NCBI RefSeq assembly: GCF_009870125.1
Contig: NC_046681.1
Location: 5,407,001-5,471,000 of the forward strand
Reading direction: 5' to 3'
Length of the DNA: 64,000 bases
Source: Drosophila pseudoobscura
Taxonomy: Eukaryota; Arthropoda; Insecta; Diptera; Drosophilidae
Shown one piece after another: positions 39,101 to 52,000 of this stretch. The notes beneath the pieces are model-generated. The model saw only the letters and a program-made list of their open reading frames with translations, made no database searches and was not told the origin of the DNA. The number at the start of each line of letters is the position of its first letter. The first letter of the stretch is position 1. The position numbers and the translations under genes were made by a program.

Positions 39101-42100
39101 TAGATTGCCTGCCCCATCGATCGCTGAGTCACTGGGCTCTGGGGCTTAGGTCCCATAGTGTCTGTCTGACTGCCAGTGCCTTTGTCTGGGAATTGACAAA
39201 TGCAAATCGATGGAGCAAACAAATTCACTCTTTGTTTGTGCTTTATCAACATAGGATCAGTATCTCCCTCCACTGGGGCATAGGGCAATTGTATAATGTA
39301 ATAAAAAACGCTTCAAAACGCGAGTACTACTGATATATTGCCCTATCTTATATCTATCTTGATTGCTCCCAGTTTAACCAACTGCACAACAAATTTAAGA
39401 TAATACAGTAAACAATATAAATAATAGAGATTAACGAAAAACAATGGCCACCTCAACGCTGCAATCTCCGGCCGCGTCGCCGTCCCCATCTTCCACACCC
39501 TCGTCGGTGAAGAATCCGCAACTGAAGCGCGTCGTCTACTCCAAGTATCGGGAACTGCTGGGATCGTACAACGATAAGGCCAATGCCATCATCGACACGC
39601 TGCCTGCCTATATGGTGCGTCAGGATCGTGGATTTCAACTGTCAGAGTTGCCCCTGACTGCGGATACCAAGAACTGCATGGAATCATCGTAAGTCTCTGT
39701 CTCCACCTCCACCTCCGTCTCCGTCTTCGTCTCGTTCTCGAGGGCCCAACAAAGAAAACTTTCGTCAGACAAACGTTGTCCCTGATAAGCATTTAAAGCG
39801 CAATAGCAAAAAAGTTGGGAAAAATACTCGTAGCGTAAAGAACAAAACAAAACAATTTCTTGGCAAATATTTATCACAAGATTAGCTCAACTGTGGAATG
39901 TGGGCGGCTGGTCAGGGGGCCTGTGGCTAACTAATTAGATGGCCCTCGTGATTGGTGATTGATGGCTGCACCAGACCACATATCTCTGTATGACCCACTT
40001 TTGAGGCAGCCAAAAAATACGATTTTTACTGAATGAACAAGTGGAGGCCAGAGACCATAGACCATAGACCACAGACCAGAGAGCAGACACTTGACAGTTG
40101 GTAAAGAAATATTGTTTACATAGTATATAAAAGATCGAAAATTATTGGCAGGCACTCAGATTACAGGTTTCAAGTGTGCGTCAATCGGGGCCGCGCCGGC
40201 TCTAATGTGTCTGTCAATCAGGATGAGTCAGCGCAGCCGAGCAAAACTATTCTGGATACTCTGGGTGGCTTTCCGATCCCAACGAGTTCGGTTCCCCAGT
40301 CAGAACGACCTTAACATGAAGCTGCCGCTCCGGGTCCGCGTCGATGAGCTTCTGAATGCTGCTAGCCGAATAGAAAACGAACTCCATGTGGACTAAGAGC
40401 TGCTCCACCTCCCCGAACCCGAGCCCGTAAGCCCCCGTCTGAGTGTGCGCAGAAAACTGACATAGGGCTTTCTGGCCAGGCATGTCTTGGTCGCCGTCCA
40501 GGAGCGTGATCTGGACACCCACCTCCGTGGCCATCAACGGACTGACCATGTAGAAGATGACGGTCTGTTCCGCGTTGTCGGTGTCGATACCGTTGTGTTT
40601 GTTTGCCAGCGGAGTGACATACATTACGAGCATTACGGGCAACTGATGGACGATTTGCAGCTCTGGAGACACCGGAGTGCTGAGTCCCACCTTCGGGGTG
40701 CCGTGGTAGGCGATCGCAGCAATCACATAGCTTGTTCCGGCCTTCAGTTCGTTGAGCTGCACATGAAACAGCTCGGGGCAATTGGCCACTGTCTCCAGCA
40801 TCGACTCGCCGGGGCTGTGACCCATCAGAAGATGGGTTAGCATCTCAATTGGCGTCAGCTCCGACCCACAGAATGGCACTGGACACTTCAGTGGTCTGTT
40901 GAAGATCTGCTCCACATCGAGAAAGGCCTGTCCCACATTTTAGTGGAATATTGCAGAGCAGTATACTTCATTTTGTAGAGTATTCGACACTTACCAACAT
41001 TTCACTAGTGCACAGATCTCCATGGGTCGGCATTGTGCTATATTGCACACAAAATTCTGCCTGGGAATATATGATTATATGATTCATTTGAATCGATCGT
41101 GCTGACATTTTGACAGAGTTATCAGACACTTCAATGCTCTTTAACTCTGCCTAAAATTATTTCATTGACAGTGCTGGAAGAAAAGCTATTCTGGCTAGTC
41201 GCAGGCCTTGCGTACATTGGTAATCGAATTAAGCGAAAGTTATTTCTCCAACCTGAAATACAGTTTCAATGTCTAGAATCATCCACGACCGGCAGTCGGA
41301 GTCAGTCACAGACATGTTTTCTATAGTCATTTGTGTCGCAACTTTCCCCTTCTTTGTGCTTCTTTCTTCTGTCAGCATTTTAGCCCGTGGCAGGCGGCAA
41401 TTGGGAGCGCAGCGCACAGATTGTTTGGCAGAAGGAAATCATTTTCGACCAGTCATTCTGCATTTAAAATTCTTCAACGCTTTCTTGCCAATTATTATTA
41501 TTTAACCGACGGGGGCCTCAGGAAATCCCAAGGCAGTCGTTGGAAAGCAGTCGCCGATAATCTTACTTATCTTATCTTCAAGGCTAGTGGGAAGCGTTTC
41601 CGCAGATGCTTGTGTTAATTAGAGCAAAAAGGTGTACGTGGAGCGTAGCTGGGACTCGATTGAGAAATCCCCAGAAATGTGACAAAAAGAGGAGTGCGAG
41701 ATAAACGGAGTGCGGAGAACGGGCTGGTTTAATAAAGAAAAACCACCAAAGTAATAAGCAGGCGACATGACAGCCGAGCAAAAACAATTAGCTGCACGAT
41801 AAGAGTGGCAGATACAGCCGGGAGATACCAGATACCAGATACAGATACAGATAGACCAAAACGTCGAAAGTATTTGGCGTTTAGCTTTAAATTTGTCGTC
41901 GGCGTCGAACGGCTGTGACAGACGTATAAATTGGTCTGCTCTGCAGGTCGCTGGCAGGCCGTGTATCTTGCAGATACACAGCCACAGACAGCCACCGCGT
42001 GCCAGCCGAACGTTTATCATGAGCTCGGTTTTCCTTTTGCGGCCACGAAAAATGTATCTGCAACAAGTTGCCGAACAACTCAGACCCCCAGCCCCAGCCC

Positions 42101-45100
42101 CAGCCCCAGACGCAGGCGCAGACGCAGTCGCCAACCTCCAGCGAACTCGACTTCAATGCGCGTCGAGACTCTGCTGCGTTCAGTCGCCAGTGCGCTTTCA
42201 GATACACTCGTCGTAACCCGACTTCAGATACTTCTGCGCTGCGCGTGTGTCTAAACTTTCATGTGTCCATGTGCGTCCATGTGCGTCCATGTGTGTGTCT
42301 GTGCGGGTCCTAAGTGAGAAAATTCGTACCCAAAAACAAGGCCATTGTAAGATGTCCCCCTTTTATCTCCGTCGGGAGGGCCGAGCAATCTAGTAGTACC
42401 AGTGGATTCTGTTTTTGATTTGATTAGCCGCTTTAGCTCATGGCTAAAAATAATAGAGCTGCGTGAGCATACGAGTATATCTGAGGCGGAACAGCTGCCT
42501 GCTCCATATTGCTTACGCGCCTCTTTTATTTCCCCAACCGGCCGTTGATTCTTCTCGGCTGTTCTGAGTCATCAACGAAATGATCATTTGCCGGCTGGTC
42601 TGCACCGAAAAAGGTTAGATTGCCTGCCCCATCGATCGCTGAGTCACTGGGCTCTGGGGCTTAGGTCCCATAGTGTCTGTCTGACTGCCAGTGCCTTTGT
42701 CTGGGAATTGACAAATGCAAATCGATGGAGCAAACAAATTCACTCTTTGTTTGTGCTTTATCAACATAGGATCAGTATCTCCCTCCACTGGGGCATAGGG
42801 CAATTGTATAATGTAATAAAAAACGCTTCAAAACGCGAGTACTACTGATATATTGCCCTATCTTATATCTATCTTGATTGCTCCCAGTTTAACCAACTGC
42901 ACAACAAATTTAAGATAATACAGTAAACAATATAAATAATAGAGATTAACGAAAAACAATGGCCACCTCAACGCTGCAATCTCCGGCCGCGTCGCCGTCC
43001 CCATCTTCCACACCCTCGTCGGTGAAGAATCCGCAACTGAAGCGCGTCGTCTACTCCAAGTATCGGGAACTGCTGGGATCGTACAACGATAAGGCCAATG
43101 CCATCATCGACACGCTGCCTGCCTATATGGTGCGTCAGGATCGTGGATTTCAACTGTCAGAGTTGCCCCTGACTGCGGATACCAAGAACTGCATGGAATC
43201 ATCGTAAGTCTCTGTCTCCACCTCCACCTCCGTCTCCGTCTTCGTCTCGTTCTCGAGGGCCCAACAAAGAAAACTTTCGTCAGACAAACGTTGTCCCTGA
43301 TAAGCATTTAAAGCGCAATAGCAAAAAAGTTGGGAAAAATACTCGTAGCGTAAAGAACAAAACAAAACAATTTCTTGGCAAATATTTATCACAAGATTAG
43401 CTCAACTGTGGAATGTGGGCGGCTGGTCAGGGCACCCTGTACTTCGGCTGGGGCAGCTCCAGCTTCAGCCGTGTCTATTTATAGACACGCTCGCATACTG
43501 AGAGATGGCCGGACAATGACTATCATTATGTCATGTTGCATGTGGCAGCTTTCAAGTTCTTACTTCCACTGCTGCGGATGGTGCTGCTGGGTTGCCCTTG
43601 ATCTTTAAATATGCGCGGGCAGCTGCAACTGCAACTGCAACTGAAGCAGCGTCGCGGCAACAAGTTTGCTTTTTCTAGAGGGTACTCCAAGGAGTGATGG
43701 ACTTAATAGATGGTGTATCTGATTCAGAGGATTACATGAATTTCGGAATAGTGTAGGGATTGTTCATAATTGAATAAATTTCTGTACTTCTATTAGCACT
43801 CAAATAACACATTGTTCTCAACGTCTTTTATATCTTAGTAAAGATATTAAATACTCATTTAATTAATAATTTATCTACGAGTGTTCAATAAGATAAGATA
43901 TCTAATATGATTGGCATTAAATACTCGTAAATAAACAGTCGGATTCATGTTAGAGTTTCCCCCCATGGCGAAAACGTTTCGAACCAGAATCTTCCTCCTA
44001 TCTTTCTATCTTCATAAGATATGAAGCAAACAAATGTAGTTAGACTTCTATGTTTTCCTCATGGGGTATCTCCCCGTCGATCGCCCTGCTCCACAGCACT
44101 TGTCCAGCAGTGCTCGTATCTGTTGGATCCACCCAGCTCCGAGCAGGCAGTCGCAGTTGACTGCAGATACATATTTGCACGCTCATTTGCATGCGCAGGG
44201 GGCAGATCCCAGTCAGAGTCGAAAAAGAGTCGAAAAAAAGTGAAAATGCAAATTGCACAGATGTTTTTCTATCATTTGATTTTGAGTTTTCTAGCATGTT
44301 TTCTCCTCACGCACGGACAGCTTTCCGTGCTAACAAGAGCAAGATTTTTCCGTGTTTTTTTGCCTTTTATTTTCGGCATGAATGTCATGCCAGCGAAATG
44401 CTGGCCTATACTCGATTTGCTGGGAATATATTTTTTGTATTTGTATTTTATGTATTACAAATGTCTATTTATGGCGCAAAGTGCAAATCGAAAATGTCAC
44501 TGTGAGTGGCGCATATGATTATGATTCATCAGCAGCAGTATCAATAGCAAGGGAATTATGTACATTGTGCACTGTGCAAGTTAGTTAGTCACGTCCGATT
44601 ATGGGGTATGCAAATGATAATGTGGCCTGCATTTGACCAGATCTTCCTGCTTCTGCTCCCCAGTGGCTTGACATGCTCTCGGGAGACCGCTAATTGCCAA
44701 ATCTGTCAAGCAGTTGTGGTCAATTGCAGGCCGTGTACGAGTACCAGTCGAAGGTACTGACGCCATGTATCAGCCATTGACGTCATCGGACGACATCTGC
44801 CATGGGATGGGATGGGGCGCGGCGCCCCACGCGGCGTGGGCCTCCAACGCGGGTATCCAAAAGTGTTTAATGTTTGTTTTCGAGATGGTGATTTTGGCAA
44901 CAGACTGTTTTAGTTTAGTTCAGAATGCGTGATGGCCAACGGACCGGTCGAAACAATGAAAGAATATCGCAATTGAACAGGAAATCACCAATGCACTTGC
45001 GCGCACTGACATTTTCCTAGGCTTGTCGGGAGCTAATAATTTTCATAACCCGATGGCCGGGGCCAAATATGGCCAGCTAACGTTTAATAAACAGAAACAG

Positions 45101-48100
45101 TTAACGAAACTGTTGTGTAAATTGAATTGAGTTTCCTACCCTGCCATACTCGCTAAATACGAACGTTGCACCGAACTGAACGACCTCACAATTTTGGGCA
45201 CGCCTCGACAATTATGGAAGCTGTCGCTGTCGCTGGCGATGCCAATGCTATTCATTCGGACATAATCAATGGCAAGTTCAGCCGACTTGGGCATGAGTGT
45301 CTGCAACTTGTTGGGGCATATCTCTCCATAGTTTTCCGCGCCGTCCTATAAGGAGCAGACAGCATTTCTTTGATCGCGCCTCTTATGTGGGCAATTACCG
45401 ATTTGTTTTTTGTCATTTGCTGACGATTCTGTCAGAAACCGCAGCGCGGGAGTTGCGTCATTTGCATTTGACTTTGATGCACGCGCTCCAATTTGCATCT
45501 GAGGCGCTCGGTGCTCTGTGCGCTGTGCTCTGTGATCTGTGCTCTGGGGGTAAGCTGAGTGCTGCAATCGTTTTCCCACACTCGGCCTTCGCATTTGCGG
45601 TTAAGCACGGCCCGGTTTAGCACCGAAGGGGGCAGGGCGGGGCAGGGCAGGGCAGAGCAGGGCAGACGCAGAGTACATGCGAGTATATCTGAATAAATTT
45701 GCCACACTTTGGCCGTGTCAACTTTGTGGAACGGAACGGAACGGAACAGTCTGGCAGCAGACGCAAAGACGTCACCTGTTCCTGTTCGCCTGACCCACTT
45801 GGAGGCGAATCATTCACGCACTCTCCTCACACACTCGTGTGTCGCCTCTGTCCGCCTCCGAGCGGGGAAATATAAAAACTAATGAAGCTGACTGACAAGA
45901 GGCACTGGCAAGTGGCAAGAGGCAGCATACTCGTAGCATGCAACAGGCCTGACAACTTTTCAGAACCCGAACGCGAACCAGAAACGAGGCCCAGACCTCC
46001 AGCTCGACTACCAGATGCCGGCCCATCACTTTCTTTCAACATAACTGGCTTTCAACATCCATACGTACATATCCATCTGTGTACGTATCTCCTCTCATGT
46101 TGGGCAACGAGAACTCCGCCGAATGTCTTCGATTTTCGCTTTTAATTAGCAAATTGTCAACGTTAAAGGCCTTTAAAATTAAGCAAATTGTGTGCAGAAA
46201 AGTTGACATTAAATATTGAGAGAGATGTACATGAAAAGCGAATTATGATGATGGGGGAAAGCATAAACGGGAAGGGTAGGGTAGCTACTCGAAAAAGTGT
46301 AAAGTATAGAAAAAAATATCACCCAGGAAATGTGGTTTTATAAATTTTTATACATATTCTAAATCCAACGGCAATCGATTCCAACTAAGAAATCGAAACC
46401 AGAGATTCCAATAACATTAAACTACATTGAGAGAAAAATGGCATAGTAAAAAGAAACACACCCATATTTAAATTAAATATACGGTTTGTCGTCTTTTTAA
46501 TATGGCACATTGGTTATGAATGGGTGGACCGCATAATTTTTAATAGGTTTTATTTCATATATTTAGTGATTATAATATCGGCGGTTATACATCTATCAAT
46601 AGCGGGGTTTAATTTGCGGCGGTACGGCGATATGCGGGCGGTTGCAAAAGGGAATTGAAAGATCATGCGATGCGACGGTCCCATGTAAAATACAATCAAA
46701 AGGGCATGAATAGGGCAGTTGTAATATGAACATTGAACTAAACTAAGCGGCTAATTTCTCAACACCCATATTCAACTTATTTGTAGGAAATATATTCAAT
46801 TTATATATGAGTGCTTATTTCTCTGGGTGTATATGAAATGGTAAAATATATGAAACACAACATATAAATATATGTACACATATAAATGATATAAATTCCA
46901 GAGGGGGTTCCAAAAGATGAGGACTCTTCAAATATGCACGATTGTGTTGGAAATCGTAAAATAAATTAACTAAATCACATTTTTTGCTCTGAACCAACGA
47001 AAGTAATCCAATTCAAAATTATTGTGATGAGAAACAAAAAACATGGCATTTCTGCGAGACAATGTTTTCTGCCATAATATAATGCCCCATGAAGTCGTCT
47101 CACTTTCAACCTTTCAAATTTGGCACTCCGTCGGGCGCCTCACCATATATGGACGGTGCCGGTGCTCCGCAACAACTTCAACTCACTTTCCCCCTCGATC
47201 GTAAAAAAGTCAAGGCATCGCGCGGCTCATTGAACCATCGATGAGCGTCTCATTAGTGAGGCAGCAGCAAAGAAAGGAAAACACACAAATGAGGGCTCGC
47301 TCGCTCGATCAGCAGCGACCCAGAGGGCGAACCAATAAATTAGAAAAAGATTTAACAAAAATTGTGATAAATAGCCAAGGCGCATGCGAGTGGCGAAGAA
47401 TGGAGGGAAATCAGCATAGCTCGAGGGGGAAGTGAAAATGAAACTACGAGTATTCGGCAATCTCTTGGCTTTTTTGGCTAATCGTTGGCTAATCGAATTT
47501 AATCGTTGGCTTCTCTTCTCCGCAGCTATGGACAACGCGGGGCAGGAGGAGGCGGCTCAGGAGGTGGAGGCTACGAGGCCCCGGCCTGCGTACAGAATGC
47601 GATGATGACAAAAGACAAGAAGCCGTTCACCTACACCCCAGGCGGCATAGATCTCTCCCAGATCCGGTCGGAGCGCATGGCCAAACGGTTGGCGCGCAAC
47701 GCCCAGTCGGAGGGTGCCACAGGAGCCGCCCAACAAAACAGACCCGCCCAGCCACAATCGCCAGGGGGAGCCCCCAATGCGGCCAACGCGATGGGCGCAG
47801 CTGCCATGGGGATGCCTTTCCAGGTGCTGCCGCCGCCGCCACCGCCACCGCAACCACAGACACAGGGTAAGAACGGCTCTCAATTTGGTGCCGCTGCTGC
47901 TGCTGCACCCCCACCACCACCCCCCCAACAACCCAGCACACTAGCGCCACCCACGGGCCGACTCAGTGCCCCAGGTTCGCCTGCCACGGCCCGCAAGTCT
48001 CCGACCCCGCAGCGCTTCGAGCCTCCCCCATTGGGCTTCCGTCCGGAAATCAAGATTCCGGCGAACCCAATGGCCGCTCTGCGAAAGGTCCCACCACCGG

Positions 48101-48872
48101 TGGAGAAGAACACATTCTGGAAGGATGAGTATGTCAAGGACCGCTCCAAGAGTCCCCTGCCAGAGACTACCAGCACCACCAGCAACCAAAATGGAGACTA
48201 CAATGGCAGCAATGGAAGCAATTACAACAACTCAGACGCTGTCGATGGTGAGCAGAGCTGAAGGACTCGCTGGCTTGATCATTGGGGTTTTGGTTCCGAT
48301 ACTGATTTCGATACTCTTCATGACACCTCGCCAGCAATTACTAAGCGGTTACGGTTGCTTCTTCTAAACCACATTCAACTAACTCAAGACATGGAAAAGG
48401 CCCTACAAAAGCCTGGCTCAAACCTCCCACTAACTGCACTAAACGATTTTATTCAAGCAACAACGGTTTTCGTTTCAATGCGGTATCTAATGCAAATATT
48501 TTCTTCAAATGTAGGTCCAAAATCGTTTGACAACAGCAGCAACAACAACTGCAACAGCTATAGCCCCTACACACCCACTCAGCCACAGCAACCCAAGACC
48601 CCACCCATGCAACAGCAGCAGCAGCAACAGCAAGCGTATCAGCAGCAGCAGTATCCTACGCCGCCTGCCACTCCGCTGCAGTATCAGCAGGAGCAGCAGT
48701 CGCCGCGTCAGGAGTTCCGCAGTGTGGCCATGCCCACATCGCCAGCTGTCAGCGTCTACACACGTCAGACGGAAAGTCCTCGCTCTCCCTTCGAGCGTCA
48801 GACGGAGAGTCCCCGCTCGCCCTTTGAGCAGCAACGATCACCAGCAGCCAACTCTCCCCTGGCTAATGCACC

Positions 48873-48926
<54 letters not shown>

Positions 48927-49050
48927 ACAGCAGCAGCAACAGGCAGCCCAATCCGTGCCGTGGCGTACACAGCGTGCTCAGCCTGCCCCACAGCAGCAGC
49001 AGGCCCCACAGCATCCACAGCCCATCTACAACAATGTACAGCAGCAGCAG

Positions 49051-49097
<47 letters not shown>

Positions 49098-52000
49098 AAG
49101 ATCTCGCGATGTCTTCAGCCCAGGACGGATTGAGACATCAGCAGCAACCAATTTCAATGCACAGCCGCTGCAGCAACAGAACTTTGGCCAGCAACAAACA
49201 CAATATCCAGGAGCAGCAAAGCCGGTGAGTAGAAAAATATGAAGAACACTCTTACATACCATACATATATCTTTGAGAGGTAACCACTTTTACCACTACA
49301 TACGAGTTTAGTTTAAGGGCGATTAATTCATACCGATGAATGAATGAACCAGTCAACAAATATGAGTATATGCACAGTCGCAAATTTCGGAGTAATTTCC
49401 ATTTCGATGTGACCTCTAGCCTTGTTACTCATATGTCACATTGTGAAAGCCCTTGAGCGACGATGCATGAGTAACATTTAAACCCATTATCCTTGAATCA
49501 GTCTAAAGCTGTTAATACTTGAAATATATAATTTTGAATACATTTCATTGCGTGTTGTGGTTTTGTAAGTTGTGGTCGCATCTGCAGTCAGCCAAAAACA
49601 TTTTTCGCACTGAAAATCATGTCAAATGCGTCGCGGAAGCACAAAGGCTATTTTTAGACCAGAAAACTAAGAGAAAACTCAAACTAAACATTGAACGCAA
49701 TCGCCAAGTGCAGCGGGGAAAGAATCGGAGCTAAATTTAGAACACAGCAAAGGACAAACACGAATTTTGAACTTGAGGCAAGGCAAAGACCCAATTTGCT
49801 TTTGAACGGAATGTCTAGAAATGGAAAATATAACAAATCTTTTAAATGATTCTTCGTCTAACTATAATTCTACATAGACCAACGTTGGATCGCTCTACAT
49901 TGCTCCCCTGGCTCAGCCCACAGAGCCCCAGGCACAGCGCATTCTGCTCCAGCAACAGCAGCAAACACCGTCCCGCGACTCGCCCATGCGTCAGTTGCCA
50001 CAACAGCAGCAACAGCAACTACAACAGCAGCAGCAGCAGCAACCACAGCAACCGCAGAGCAACCAACCGCTGCGTTGGCTCAGCTCTCAGCCAGCAAGCA
50101 AGGAACAGGCACCCTGGGCTCGTCCCGAGGAAAATGGCAATGTACTGCCCTCGACCTTGAGGCAGACCACGCCGGCGCCCCAGTCCCAGCCACAGCAGCC
50201 GCCACAGTCTCAGACATCTTTCTACCAGCCACAATTGGTACAAGGCAATGGCTATGGCCCCACTGCGGGTCCTGTTTCGGCTCCGTCTGCAGCAATCGGT
50301 CAGCAGAACTTTGGATCGCATCCTCAGGCAGGGGGACTGCGCTTGCAGATCAACTTGAACACGAATGGCAGCAACAATAATACCACTCAAAGCGGTCCAA
50401 GGGTAAGGCTAATCCTCGAAACAACTCTAAGATAACTCTGTTTAATCCGGTTATTCCTTTTGTAGGAGCGCATCATACCCATAACACTGGAGCAGACCCC
50501 AACCTATGCCGCTGCACAACCCAACTTTGGTGGTAAGTTACACCATTTGTTCAGTATCTTAACATTATGGCGCTTTCCTAAAACCCGTTGATGTTTGTAA
50601 CTAAAACCAAGCCCTGGTAGACTATTCCCAACCCAGCCCAGTCCGAACTGAAACAAACAACGAACCCACTCAACACTACCATGCACTCTCCACTCCCCAG
50701 AATGTCTCCTGTATTCCCTCGATTACCCTCCCAATATTCCTTGATCTTGTCCAAATGTGTAACTCTCCATCTTCTATATCAACATGTGTCTATGTATACT
50801 CTCTCTTTCCCACGAAAGCGCCTGGTGGGCACATAATACGCTCAGCTAATCAATTTGTCGATCAAGGTTACAACAATTATCCAGCCCAGTCCAGCCACCC
50901 GCACACGCAGTGGCGTGAGCCCAGCTCCCAGCGTGTCCTGTCGCCCAACCTCCAGGCTCCTCCAACGGGCAACGGGATCAGCAGCAGCAACGGGAATGCC
51001 AATGGAGCGCGGATTATACCCATTTCGATTGAGGGCGGACGGGGGGGACCCGTCTCCCAGTCTCCAGTGCTGCTTCAAAAGTAAGTACAGTGCTGCGGAC
51101 CGAATGCAATGGCTTTTTCTTTTTTCTCTTTGTGCTTTACCAACACTAAACAGTTAGCCCGCACTAATGCGTAATAATTTTGTGCTTCTTTACAAACTAA
51201 ACCAAATCAACGACTATTTAGTGGCAATTACAATGTGTATGTGCACCAGTGTCCGCTCGAGGCGGAGATACTCTACAGAAAGAATCGTCTCAGGTAGTAC
51301 GAGAGCACATTCGCCATAACAATCGTTTCTTTCACATCATGCACAGCTTTAAGTGTTGTAAGCCATATTATGAAGTAGCAAATAAAGCTAGAAAGCTTTT
51401 ATTCTGCTACAAGTTTCCTATTGAACTGTGGATAAATGTTGTGTCTTGCCATTACCATATGTACATCATCTGCAAGTACAGTCTCGTACATCTCTGCAAA
51501 ATTCAAATCAATTCAAAAATTACATGTCTTCGTGTCAACCCAATTCCATCATAAAAATTAACCTAACACGTTTCGTTCGCACAAAAACAAAAACAAAACA
51601 AAACAAATTGTTGTAATTTGGTTTTTTGAGACATTTTCGATTGCATGCTAACCAACGACCTAACCTAACATACGCCTATATCTACTTGCAGCGATCCGCG
51701 CTCACCGCCCATCCAATCGAAATCGTTTAGAATATTGCAAAAGATAACCGACACGGTGGACGATGGCAGCGGTGGAGAGCCCCCGCGCCAAGAGTCCCCG
51801 CTGCAGCAGCCAGCGTCCCTGGACGAGGCCGGGGTGCCGCAGTTGCAGCGGCCCCAGTTCGCGCGCCAGATGAGCGCCCAGCAGGCACGCAATAGTCCGA
51901 CCATTGAGCAGATGAGGCGCCTGCAACTGGCCCAGGATCAGCAGCAGTCGGGTACGCCTTTAGCTTGGTCCCCGCAAGGTGAGATTTGAACGGTTCCCCC

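Larger units (their letters stand above)
36399..39913. repeat. Tandem duplication, copy 1 (3,515-bp unit)
   Basis: Every open frame and every landmark in this unit recurs at exactly +3,515 bases, so there is no indel between copies. I found no substitution in the parts compared base by base. The unit holds a complete minus-strand nested gene (36732-37518) and, near its right end, the alternative first exon at 39444. Junctions share a 4-base AGGG: left flank GAAGGGGGCCTG, middle junction GTCAGGGGGCCTG, right flank GTCAGGGCACCC. This suggests a microhomology-mediated duplication or an assembly artefact. Confidence 0.97.
39914..43428. repeat. Tandem duplication, copy 2 (3,515-bp unit)
   Basis: Head-to-tail second copy; homology with copy 1 can be extended to 43432 through the shared AGGG. 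It carries an intact second nested gene (40247-41033) and a second copy of the alternative first exon (42959-43203). After it, unique DNA of the giant gene's intron resumes. Confidence 0.97.

Noticed and set aside
44021-44518. 165-codon + strand frame in the giant gene's intron
   Set aside because: Mixed hydrophobic and basic sequence without domain or splice context; competing frames overlap it.
48527-49228. 233-codon Ser/Asn-rich open frame and long Leu-rich frames on the minus strand
   Set aside because: Alternate readings of the CAG/CAA repeat; the glutamine frame fits both flanking splice phases.
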